Below are positions 1-6,284 of a DNA stretch of 17,663 bases, one piece after another. The DNA lies in contig JANXTP010000108.1 of NCBI GenBank assembly GCA_025352345.1, forward strand, positions 1 through 17,663, read 5' to 3'. The position numbers and the translations under genes are program-made. The DNA is from Burkholderiales bacterium. Its GTDB lineage: Bacteria; Pseudomonadota; Gammaproteobacteria; Burkholderiales; Burkholderiaceae_C. The first letter of the stretch is position 1. The number at the start of each line of letters is the position of its first letter. The notes beneath the pieces were generated by a model. That model had not been told where the DNA came from, ran no database searches, and saw only the letters and a program-made list of their open reading frames with translations.

Positions 1-805
1 GTCTCGCGAGCGCCAGCTTCTCTTGTGTCAGCCCGTAGTTCTTGAAGAATTCGCCGGCGCTCGGCAGCATCGCGCCACTCATGCGCTCGTTCTGCAGCCG
101 CAGCATGATGATCACGTCGGCACCGCGGATGCCCTCGGCCATGTCGTGGCACACACGCACGCCCATTTCCTTCAGGTCGCCAGGCACCAGCGTTTTCGGG
201 CCGACGGCACGGATCTCGGGCACGCCCAGCGTGGTCAGCGCGTGGATGTCAGAGCGTGCCACGCGTGAATGGACGATGTCACCGACGATTGCCACCGTGA
301 GCTGCCTGAAATCGCGCTTGAAATGCCTGATCGTGTACATGTCGAGCAGCCCTTGCGTCGGGTGCGCATGCCGCCCATCCCCGGCGTTCACCACATGCAC
401 ATGCGGCGCGCAGTGCTGGGCGATCAGGTAAGGCGCGCCGCTCTCGCCGTGCCGCACCACGAACATGTCGGCGTGCATCGCAGACAGGTTGGCGATGGTG
501 TCGAGCAGGCTCTCGCCCTTGGCCGCGCTCGAGCGCGCAATGTCGAGGTTGATCACGTCGGCACTCAAGCGCTTGGCCGCAATCTCGAAGGTGGTGCGGG
601 TGCGGGTGCTGTTCTCGAAAAACAGGTTGAACACGCTCTTGCCGCGCAGCAGCGGCACCTTCTTGACCTCGCGGTCGTTGACGCTGAGGAAGGTGCCGGC
701 GGTGTCGAGGATCTGGTGGATCAGCGCGCGCGGCAAGCCTTCGATCGACAGCAGGTGGATCAGCTCACCGTGCTTGTTGAGCTGCGGGTTGTGTCTGAAA
801 TTCAA
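1..805 (-). CDS. pyrB: Aspartate carbamoyltransferase catalytic chain, partial (C-terminus off the left edge)
   Basis: PyrB condenses carbamoyl phosphate with L-aspartate to N-carbamoyl-aspartate, the committed step of pyrimidine synthesis in the cytosol. The reading frame begins HNPQLNKHGELIHLLSIEGL. It carries the carbamoyl-phosphate motif STRTR at residues 66-70, inside NLFFENSTRTRTTFE, and the HPTQ motif at about 148-151 inside NAGDGRHAHPTQGLLDMY. About 268 residues are present; the family usually has 310-320, so roughly the last 40-50 lie outside the window. The chosen start is TTG at 803-805, which overlaps the pyrR stop (sequence TTGA). No ATG or GTG suits the N-terminus better, and the overlap suggests translational coupling. 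Last visible gene of algH-ruvX-pyrR-pyrB. Identity is very sure; the start codon is less so. Confidence 0.95.
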   Translation of the reverse strand, partial: MNFRHNPQLNKHGELIHLLSIEGLPRALIHQILDTAGTFLSVNDREVKKVPLLRGKSVFNLFFENSTRTRTTFEIAAKRLSADVINLDIARSSAAKGESLLDTIANLSAMHADMFVVRHGESGAPYLIAQHCAPHVHVVNAGDGRHAHPTQGLLDMYTIRHFKRDFRQLTVAIVGDIVHSRVARSDIHALTTLGVPEIRAVGPKTLVPGDLKEMGVRVCHDMAEGIRGADVIIMLRLQNERMSGAMLPSAGEFFKNYGLTQEKLALAR

Positions 806-1308
806 ACCGTGCGCTCCCGGATGTCGAAGCTGAAACGGCCCGCGTCGTCGCGCACCAGAGACAGCCGCTGGTGCGCCGGCAGCGTGATGCGGGCCGCCGA
901 ATAGGCCGCGGCGATCGGCAGCTCGCGGCCGCCGCGATCGACCAGCACCGCCAGCGTCACGCTGGCCGGCCGGCCGAAATCGAACAGCTCGTTGACAACG
1001 GCGCGGATCGTGCGGCCGGTGAACAGCACGTCATCGACCAGCAGGATGTGGCGGCCTTCGATCTCGAAAGGCAGCCGGGTGTGGTCGGCACCGGCCGTCA
1101 TGCCGCGCGAGCTGAAATCGTCGCGGTGCAACGCGCTGGAGATCACGCCGTGCTCGCCTTCCAGCGCCAACTCACGCTGCAGCCGCTCGGCCAGCCAGGC
1201 GCCCCCCGACCAGATGCCGACCAGCACCGTGTTCGGCCGCAGCAGACCGCGCACGCCCGCCAGCAGATCGCCGTACAGCGCTTCGGCGTCGAGGTGAAGA
1301 GAACTCAT
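802..1308 (-). CDS. pyrR: PyrR, pyrimidine operon regulator / uracil phosphoribosyltransferase homologue
   Basis: A 168-residue type I phosphoribosyltransferase-fold protein. The PRPP-binding loop HILLVDDVLFTGRTIRA lies at residues 87-103, and a PyrR-type segment with HRDDF follows residue 60. PyrR proteins sense UMP/UTP and regulate pyr genes; some also have uracil phosphoribosyltransferase activity. In Bacillus PyrR acts by RNA attenuation. I see no clear PyrR-dependent attenuator here, so the mechanism in this organism is open. The ATG start at 1306-1308 has GAGAG about 8 nt upstream and lies 13 nt after the ruvX stop. The stop codon overlaps the pyrB TTG start. The algH-ruvX-pyrR-pyrB order is known from other beta- and gammaproteobacteria, which supports the call. 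Confidence 0.92.
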   Translation of the reverse strand: MSSLHLDAEALYGDLLAGVRGLLRPNTVLVGIWSGGAWLAERLQRELALEGEHGVISSALHRDDFSSRGMTAGADHTRLPFEIEGRHILLVDDVLFTGRTIRAVVNELFDFGRPASVTLAVLVDRGGRELPIAAAYSAARITLPAHQRLSLVRDDAGRFSFDIRERTV

Positions 1309-1321
1309 GGACGGACTCTCA

Positions 1322-1759
1322 TCAGGACACGCTCCGCAGGTACTGTTCGAGAATCAGCGCCGCCGATGCGGCATCGAGATCGCCGGCTCCGTCGGCATGC
1401 GCTTCGGTGGTCGTGTAGCGCTCATCGACTTCGTGCACATCCAGGCGCAGGCGCCCGTGCAGCTGGCGAGCGAAGCGGCGCGCGCGCAGCGTGTTCTCAT
1501 GCTCGGCGCCGTCCGGATGGAATGGCACACCGACGACCAGGGCATCAGGCTGCCATTCATCGACCAGCCGGGCGATGGCGGCAAAACGCGCATCGCCGGT
1601 GGCGGCTACGGTGCGCAGCGGCTGCGCGGTGCCGGTCAGCGTGTTGCCGCTGGCGACACCGACGCGCTTCAGGCCGAAGTCGAATGCCAGATAAGTCCGA
1701 ATGCGCTGCGCTGCGCCGGTGTCTGGCGCGTGGGCAGCGGGTGCGACCAAGTCAGGCAT
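1322..1759 (-). CDS. ruvX: RuvX/YqgF, putative pre-16S rRNA nuclease (RNase H-like Holliday-junction resolvase fold)
   Basis: The YqgF family processes the 5' end of pre-16S rRNA in the cytosol and was earlier annotated as a Holliday-junction resolvase. Counted from the ATG at 1757-1759 the protein has 145 residues. It shows the nuclease-fold strand YLAFDFGLKRVGVASGN (acidic residue near 27), VVGVPFHPDG near 76-84, the DERYTT motif near 112-117, and the C-terminal DLDAASAALILEQYL with its metal-binding Asp. This ATG overlaps the algH stop by 8 nt (ATGCCTGA), so coupling is likely. An in-frame GTG at 1772-1774 would add five residues and cannot be excluded. The length is normal for the family. 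Confidence 0.92.
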   Translation of the reverse strand: MPDLVAPAAHAPDTGAAQRIRTYLAFDFGLKRVGVASGNTLTGTAQPLRTVAATGDARFAAIARLVDEWQPDALVVGVPFHPDGAEHENTLRARRFARQLHGRLRLDVHEVDERYTTTEAHADGAGDLDAASAALILEQYLRSVS

Positions 1760-2330
1760 GCCCGGCGTCGGCACTGAGCATGGCGGGGTCGATCCCCAAC
1801 AGCGACAGCGCCTTGTCGTAGCGCTGTTCGACCGGCGTGTTGAAGATGATCTCGGGCTGCGCCTCGACGTTGATCCAGCTGTTGCGGCCCATCTCTTCTT
1901 CGAGCTGACCCGCGCCCCAACCGCTGTAGCCCAGCGTCACCAGGATCTTGGTCGGGCCGGTACCGCTGGACAGCGCCTCCAGCACGTCTTTGCTGGTGGT
2001 CATTTCCAGGCCGCCGGGGATGCGCAGCGAGGAGTTGAAGCGGCTGCCGTCGTCGTCGATCTGTTCGTGCAGCACGAAACCGCGTTCGGTTTGCACCGGC
2101 CCACCGTAGTAAACGGGCGATTCGGCCAGATCGATGCGATCGAGCGAAAGCTCAACCTTCTCGAACAGATTCTTCAGCTTGATGTCGATCGGCTTGTTGA
2201 TGACCAGCCCCAGCGCGCCCTTGTCGGTGTGCTCGCACAGGTAGATCACCGCACCGGCGAAGGTGTCGCCGCCGATGCCCGGCATGGCAATCAGAAATTG
2301 GTTGGTGAGGTTGATGCCGCCGGAACTCAT
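1752..2330 (-). CDS. algH: YqgE/AlgH family protein (UPF0301)
   Basis: A 192-residue member of the AlgH/YqgE family. Recognisable segments are NLTNQFLIAMPGI at residues 7-19, an HTDKGALGLVINKP stretch at about 34-47, the YYGGPVQTERGFVLH segment at about 74-88, and GYSGWGAGQLEEE near 134-146. In Pseudomonas aeruginosa AlgH was named for an effect on alginate expression, but its biochemical role is unresolved. It is the first gene of the algH-ruvX-pyrR-pyrB group. The ATG at 2328-2330 has an AGGAA sequence about 12 nt upstream, which is long spacing. It is divergent from phrB with only 33 bp between the two starts, so the promoters must overlap or lie inside coding sequence. Confidence 0.92.
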   Translation of the reverse strand: MSSGGINLTNQFLIAMPGIGGDTFAGAVIYLCEHTDKGALGLVINKPIDIKLKNLFEKVELSLDRIDLAESPVYYGGPVQTERGFVLHEQIDDDGSRFNSSLRIPGGLEMTTSKDVLEALSSGTGPTKILVTLGYSGWGAGQLEEEMGRNSWINVEAQPEIIFNTPVEQRYDKALSLLGIDPAMLSADAGHA

Positions 2331-2363
2331 CGCCGCATTTTATTCCTGCGGCACACTGTGGCG

Positions 2364-3842
2364 ATGAATCCATCGATCGACGCCGCCCTGGTCTGGTTTC
2401 GGCGCGACCTGCGCGCCGATGACCACGCGGCGCTGCACCATGCGCTGCGCTCGGCGCGCCAAGTCTGGTGCGTGTTCGTGCTCGACCGTGAAATTCTCGA
2501 TGCGCTGCCGCGCGCCGACCGGCGGGTCGAGTTCATTGTCGACAGCTTGTCTGACATGCACACGCAACTGGCCGCCCTCGGTGCGGCGCACGGCGTGCCC
2601 GGCACCGGGCTGATCGTGCGCCACGCCTGGGCGCGCGATGAGATTCCAGCGCTGGCACAGCAACTGCGCGTGCAGGCGGTCTATGCCAGCCACGATGACG
2701 AACCGGCGGCTCTGGCGCGCGACGCGCAGGTGCGCGGTCGGCTGGCCGAGGTGGGTATCGCACTGCACACCAGCAAAGACCATGTGGTGTTCGAGCGCAG
2801 CGAGGTGCTCACCGGTTCGGGCACCCCGTATGGTGTGTTCACGCCCTACAAGAACGCCTGGCTGAAGCGGCTGAGGCCGGAACACCTGGCGCCGTGGCCC
2901 ATCGAGCCGCATGCCGTGCACCTGGCGACCGTGCCGACCGGCATGACCGCAGGCCCGCCGTCACTGGCCGATGTCGGCTTTGAAATCACCAATCTGTCGT
3001 CGCTGCGGATGGGCCACGGCGCTCGCGGCGCGCAAGCGTCGTTTGCCGATTTCCTGAGCCGCATCGATGCGTATGAGGACACGCGCAACTTCCCCGCCGT
3101 GAAAGGGCCGAGCTACCTGTCGGTGCACCTGCGCTTCGGCACGGTCTCGATCCGCCAGTTGGCGCGCGAGGCCTGGCAGCGCTGGCAGGCGGGCTCGCGG
3201 GGCGCCGAGGTCTGGCTGTCGGAGCTGATCTGGCGCGACTTCTATCACCAGGTGATGCACCACCATCCGCACGTCGTCACCCGCTCGTTCAAGGCCCCGT
3301 ACGACCACATCAAGTGGGAGCCCGGCAAACATGCCGAGGCGCTGTTTGCCGCCTGGTGCGAAGGGCGCACCGGCTACCCGCTGGTCGATGCAGCGATGGC
3401 GCAGATTAACCAGACCGGCTACATGCACAACCGGCTGCGCATGGTGGTGGCGAGCTTTCTGGTGAAGGACCTGGGCATCGATTGGCGCTGGGGCGAACAT
3501 TACTTCGCGCTCCACCTCAACGACTTCGATCTGGCGGCCAACAACGGCGGCTGGCAGTGGGCGAGCTCCAGCGGCTGCGATGCACAACCATATTTCCGCA
3601 TCTTCAACCCGGTGAGCCAGAGCGAGAAATTTGATCCTGCCGGCAAGTTCATCCGACGCTATCTGCCGCAGCTCGCCGCGTTGCCCGATGCGGCGCTGCA
3701 TGCGCCGTGGACGGCGCGGCCGGTCGATCTGGCGGCAGCCGGGCTGGTGCTGGGCCACGACTACCCGTTGCCGCTGGTGCAGCACGACGAGGCCAGGCTG
3801 AAGACGCTGGAACGTTACGCGGTGGTCAAGGCAGCCCAGTAG
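2364..3842 (+). CDS. phrB: Deoxyribodipyrimidine photolyase (CPD photolyase, class I type)
   Basis: A flavoenzyme that uses blue light to split cyclobutane pyrimidine dimers in DNA. The 492-residue protein starts with the photolyase strand ALVWFRRDLRADDH, an N-terminal antenna-binding alpha/beta domain to about residue 170. The C-terminal FAD-binding helical domain contains WLSELIWRDFY, EGRTGYPLVDAAM (about 332-344), TGYMHNRLRM, ANNGGWQW (about 393-400) and PYFRIFNPVSQSEKFDP. The Trp residues of the electron-transfer chain appear present (KWEPG, IDW, GGWQW). The class of antenna cofactor cannot be read from sequence. The frame stays open far upstream, but homology begins at the ATG 2364; a GTG at 2358 is an alternative. 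No good Shine-Dalgarno is seen. The gene converges on the lipoprotein gene. Confidence 0.95.
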   Translation: MNPSIDAALVWFRRDLRADDHAALHHALRSARQVWCVFVLDREILDALPRADRRVEFIVDSLSDMHTQLAALGAAHGVPGTGLIVRHAWARDEIPALAQQLRVQAVYASHDDEPAALARDAQVRGRLAEVGIALHTSKDHVVFERSEVLTGSGTPYGVFTPYKNAWLKRLRPEHLAPWPIEPHAVHLATVPTGMTAGPPSLADVGFEITNLSSLRMGHGARGAQASFADFLSRIDAYEDTRNFPAVKGPSYLSVHLRFGTVSIRQLAREAWQRWQAGSRGAEVWLSELIWRDFYHQVMHHHPHVVTRSFKAPYDHIKWEPGKHAEALFAAWCEGRTGYPLVDAAMAQINQTGYMHNRLRMVVASFLVKDLGIDWRWGEHYFALHLNDFDLAANNGGWQWASSSGCDAQPYFRIFNPVSQSEKFDPAGKFIRRYLPQLAALPDAALHAPWTARPVDLAAAGLVLGHDYPLPLVQHDEARLKTLERYAVVKAAQ

Positions 3843-3874
3843 GCTGATCCCAGGGAGGTACCAGGCTGTGCCTG
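3832..3874 (+). terminator. Weak terminator candidate between phrB and the convergent lipoprotein gene
   Basis: Two short stems sit at the end of phrB: CAGCC-cagta-GGCTG at 3832-3846, overlapping the stop codon, and CAGGC-tgt-GCCTG at 3862-3874, followed by CCTTTCCTC. The second looks most like a rho-independent terminator for phrB, but its stem is only 5 bp and the T-tract is interrupted. The intergenic space is 48 bp, and the lipoprotein gene ends on the other strand at 3891. Function is inferred and weak. Confidence 0.25.
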
Positions 3875-3890
3875 CCTTTCCTCACTCCAA

Positions 3891-4661
3891 TCAAGGCAAC
3901 GCTGATCCGAAGAAAGCAGCGCCCAACGAAAGGTCGGCGTTGACGACGGCGACCGTCAACTGGCGAGCTGACGCTGGTGGTGACGCGATGATCGCAACTC
4001 CGATGCCTGTGCCGTTGGGCAGCGCGCACGGTGCGGGCCCGAAATTCACTGTGACGTCGTAGACGTTCTTGCCAGATGCACGCGGCACCACCGTCCCGCT
4101 GATCGTGCAGCCGACGGATGTCACCGAACTCACCACGCCACCCGACGAGATGACCACGCTGCCATCGTCACCCGTCGAGAAAAAGCCGCTCCAGGTGCCC
4201 GCAATCGCAGCAAGGGTCGCAGGCCTGCGGTAGTCGTAGACGGCAGGGTCGATCGGGGTCAGCACAGTGTTGACGGGATCAAATCCGGTGGCTGTCAGCG
4301 TTGACGTGATGACGCCAGAGCTCCCGACCTTGCCAGAAAAGCCCACACCGGTGAGCGTGTCACCGGTATCAAAGGTGTATCGGCGCAGGGTGCTGGAAGT
4401 GACATCGGATCCGGACACTGAAAGCGGTCCGCGGTAGAGGGCCTCGACAACGAGCAGCCCTCCAGACTCCGTCCCGACAATCGACCAAGCAGTTCTGTCC
4501 TCCAGGACCAACACGCTGCCTGAGGAACCGTCATTGCTGGTCGCCGCGTACCCGCCCTCGATGTCAGCGTCGTGGTTACGACCGCCCCCACCCCCGCCGC
4601 CACAAGCGGCCAATACGCTGACCAGCGATATCGCAGCAAGCCTCTTCAATTTGTTCTGCAA
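3891..4661 (-). CDS. Putative lipoprotein of unknown function
   Basis: I do not recognise the mature domain. From the TTG at 4659-4661 the protein has 256 residues and begins with a type II signal peptide, MQNKLKRLAAISLVSVLAAC. The lipobox is LAAC with Cys20 as the lipidated residue, followed by seven glycines, a common flexible tether. The TTG start is chosen because GGAG lies 6 nt upstream and the charged n-region then begins at once; a longer frame from 4715 would bury the signal peptide 18 residues in. The mature part is rich in Gly, Ser, Thr and Val, with a WSGFFSTGDDGSVV segment and two cysteines (VGCTISG, APCALP) that may pair. This suggests a beta-rich envelope fold. It ends in hydrophobic SLGAAFFGSALP. 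It is divergent from the XRE regulator; any regulatory link is inference. Confidence 0.8.
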   Translation of the reverse strand: MQNKLKRLAAISLVSVLAACGGGGGGGRNHDADIEGGYAATSNDGSSGSVLVLEDRTAWSIVGTESGGLLVVEALYRGPLSVSGSDVTSSTLRRYTFDTGDTLTGVGFSGKVGSSGVITSTLTATGFDPVNTVLTPIDPAVYDYRRPATLAAIAGTWSGFFSTGDDGSVVISSGGVVSSVTSVGCTISGTVVPRASGKNVYDVTVNFGPAPCALPNGTGIGVAIIASPPASARQLTVAVVNADLSLGAAFFGSALP

Positions 4662-4794
4662 AGTGAACTCCGTTGGTTGTGAGTTGGGTGAAAACGTCTC
4701 TGGAGCCAGCCCCATCTACAGGCCACGAAGCCATAAGGACCAGTGACTTTATCCCATTTTGGGTTATCCGAATATCGGATCAAAAACTCGCTGT
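4662..4794. promoter_or_regulatory. Divergent intergenic region between the lipoprotein and XRE-regulator genes
   Basis: These 133 bp separate the two divergent starts and are visibly more AT-rich than the flanking genes, especially 4740-4790. They hold the lipoprotein ribosome-binding site, a short CCCA-ttt-TGGG inverted repeat at 4753-4763 and the longer palindrome listed separately. Both genes must have promoters here or close by, but I cannot point to convincing -35/-10 pairs. Confidence 0.5.
4766..4780. promoter_or_regulatory. Perfect 6-3-6 palindrome, candidate operator of the XRE regulator
   Basis: ATCCGA-ata-TCGGAT is an exact inverted repeat whose last base lies 14 nt before the proposed GTG start of the regulator. 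XRE/Cro proteins bind such short dyads as dimers and often autoregulate. Position and symmetry make it a plausible operator that could block RNA polymerase or ribosome loading. No second copy was noticed by eye. Confidence 0.45.
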
Positions 4795-5106
4795 GTGTCA
4801 AAGACCTTGCACTCAGCGAATTACGCCGTGGTCCGGCGACAGCTCACCGATCTGCGTGGAGCTGCAGGCCGGTCACAAAGCGAGGTCGCTGCGGCGCTCG
4901 GCCGACCGCAGTCTTTCGTCTCAAAGTACGAGACAGGCGAGCGACGACTCGATTTCACCGAGGTCATGGACCTGCTCGCTGTACTCGGTGCGGAGCCTCA
5001 CCGCTTCGTCGATGACTATCTTGATCGGGCGGCACCAGATGCTTTGAAGCCCCGTTCCGTCAGGGCACCGTCTGCTCCGATGCGCAAGCGAAAACAGGGA
5101 CTGTGA
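4795..5106 (+). CDS. XRE/Cro-type helix-turn-helix transcriptional regulator
   Basis: A 103-residue single-domain DNA-binding protein. From the GTG at 4795 it reads MSKTLHSANYAVVRRQLTDL, and the helix-turn-helix follows in AGRSQSEVAAALGRPQSFVSKYETGERRLD (about residues 24-53), a textbook XRE motif. A short basic C-terminal tail ends in MRKRKQGL. GTG is chosen over an upstream in-frame TTG at 4759 because homologous small XRE proteins begin with MSKTLHS-like sequence and because the TTG would place the palindrome inside the gene. No strong Shine-Dalgarno is visible. It has no toxin-like partner in the window, so I do not call it an antitoxin. It converges on the diguanylate cyclase gene. Likely targets are itself and perhaps the divergent lipoprotein (inference). 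Confidence 0.85.
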   Translation: MSKTLHSANYAVVRRQLTDLRGAAGRSQSEVAAALGRPQSFVSKYETGERRLDFTEVMDLLAVLGAEPHRFVDDYLDRAAPDALKPRSVRAPSAPMRKRKQGL

Positions 5107-5212
5107 GGGGCCTGCAGTCGGCCGCCCGATGGTCTCGGCCGGGCCACAGCGCCGCACGGCCTGACGAATCCATCAAACCGCCCAAGCCCGTCAGCGCAAA
5201 CTCCGCAGCAGC
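5107..5212. other. Convergent intergenic gap between the XRE regulator and the GGDEF gene
   Basis: These 106 bp hold no gene that I can support. A CTGACG/CGTCAG inverted repeat (5161-5166 and 5189-5194, 22-nt loop) and GC-rich stretches occur, but neither is followed by a clear T-run, so no rho-independent terminator is called for either gene. Confidence 0.4.
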
Positions 5213-6244
5213 TCAGAACAGTTCCACGTCGCCGACCTTGGCGTCGTCTTCCACCACCATCCCGCTGACCAGCAGATCGGCATGGCTGCACACCTGGTTG
5301 CGGCCGTTGGCTTTCGCGTGGTAAACGGCCTTGTCGGCACGTGCGAACGCACTGCTGGGGGTGTCGCCAGGCCGCACCGCGGTGAAGCCGACGCTGACCG
5401 TGCACGTGCCGACCTGCGGGAACTGGAACAACTCGGTGTTGCTGCGAAAGCGCTCGAAGGCCTGGGCGGCATCATCCTCGCTGTGGCAGCGCATCAGCAC
5501 CAGAAATTCCTCGCCGCCGAAGCGGTAAAGCCGATCATGAATGCGGAAGCTGCGGCCCATCAAGCGGGACAGCAGCAACAGCACTTCGTCGCCGATCAGG
5601 TGGCCGAAACGGTCGTTGACGCGCTTGAAGTGGTCGATGTCGATGACGCCGATCCAGTAACCACAAGGGCTACCGCCGATGCGCCTGCCCTCGCTCATGT
5701 GTTCGGGAGGCAACTCCAGATCGGCCGTGGCCTTCATGAAACTTTCATCGAAGGTCTTGCGATTGAGCAGGCCGGTCAGCGAGTCGCGTTCGGAGTAGTG
5801 CAACAAGCGTTCGAAATTTCGATAGATGCGCAGCACGGCCTGCACGGTGCGCTGGGCGTTTTCATCCGGCGCCGCCTGCGTCTCGATCTCGATCACACCG
5901 ACCACCGCATCACCGCCGTACAGCGGGAAATAGGTGAGATGCGGCACCCCTGGCACCAGCACCATGCGCTGCTCGCTGTAGGCCACACACCGGGCATCGT
6001 CGGCAACCAGCCGAGGCAGGGTGTCCAGATCGCTCCAAGGGCCGTCGGAGGTCGCGACCGCGCTGTCACCGCGCAGCCTTGCACGCGTCAGCCAGTGGCG
6101 ATCATCGCCTTCACCAACGCAGCGCTGGATGGTTACCGCGCAGGGTTGCAGCAGATCCTTCAGCGCGCTGGCCAGGGCCACATCGAGTTGCTCACGGTCG
6201 CGGTAACTGGTGAGCTCGGCAATGTGGTCGGCAAACGGGATCAT
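5213..6244 (-). CDS. GGDEF diguanylate cyclase with N-terminal GAF-like sensor domain
   Basis: Predicted to make cyclic di-GMP from two GTP. In the 343-residue protein, residues 1 to about 145 look like a soluble GAF-type alpha/beta sensor with no membrane helix. A short helix YRNFERLLHYSERD leads into the GGDEF domain (about 150-325). Visible motifs are DSLTGLLNR (154-162), DIDHFKRVND (202-211), the intact active site GGEEF (243-247) and an inhibitory I-site RIHD (234-237) exactly five residues before it. An active, product-inhibited cyclase is therefore expected. No EAL or HD-GYP domain is present. The ATG at 6242-6244 is the only usable start before an in-frame stop, and its Shine-Dalgarno is weak. 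It lies 40 nt after chpA on the same strand, so it is probably the last gene of the chemosensory operon. Confidence 0.93.
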   Translation of the reverse strand: MIPFADHIAELTSYRDREQLDVALASALKDLLQPCAVTIQRCVGEGDDRHWLTRARLRGDSAVATSDGPWSDLDTLPRLVADDARCVAYSEQRMVLVPGVPHLTYFPLYGGDAVVGVIEIETQAAPDENAQRTVQAVLRIYRNFERLLHYSERDSLTGLLNRKTFDESFMKATADLELPPEHMSEGRRIGGSPCGYWIGVIDIDHFKRVNDRFGHLIGDEVLLLLSRLMGRSFRIHDRLYRFGGEEFLVLMRCHSEDDAAQAFERFRSNTELFQFPQVGTCTVSVGFTAVRPGDTPSSAFARADKAVYHAKANGRNQVCSHADLLVSGMVVEDDAKVGDVELF

Positions 6245-6284
6245 GGCAATGCGGGCCGTCTGTTCGATGCCGTGGCAAAGACGA

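Noticed and set aside
1701..2363. 221-codon N-terminal extension of the photolyase frame
   Set aside because: It runs antisense through algH and ruvX and has no photolyase similarity. The family N-terminus begins at 2364.
4795..5106. XRE regulator as the antitoxin of a toxin-antitoxin pair
   Set aside because: No toxin-like small frame lies before or after it. The only neighbour on one side is a lipoprotein and on the other a GGDEF protein.
5161..5194. CTGACG/CGTCAG repeat as a terminator for the convergent genes
   Set aside because: The stem is 6 bp with a 22-nt loop and has no T-run on either strand, so it is probably chance in GC-rich DNA.
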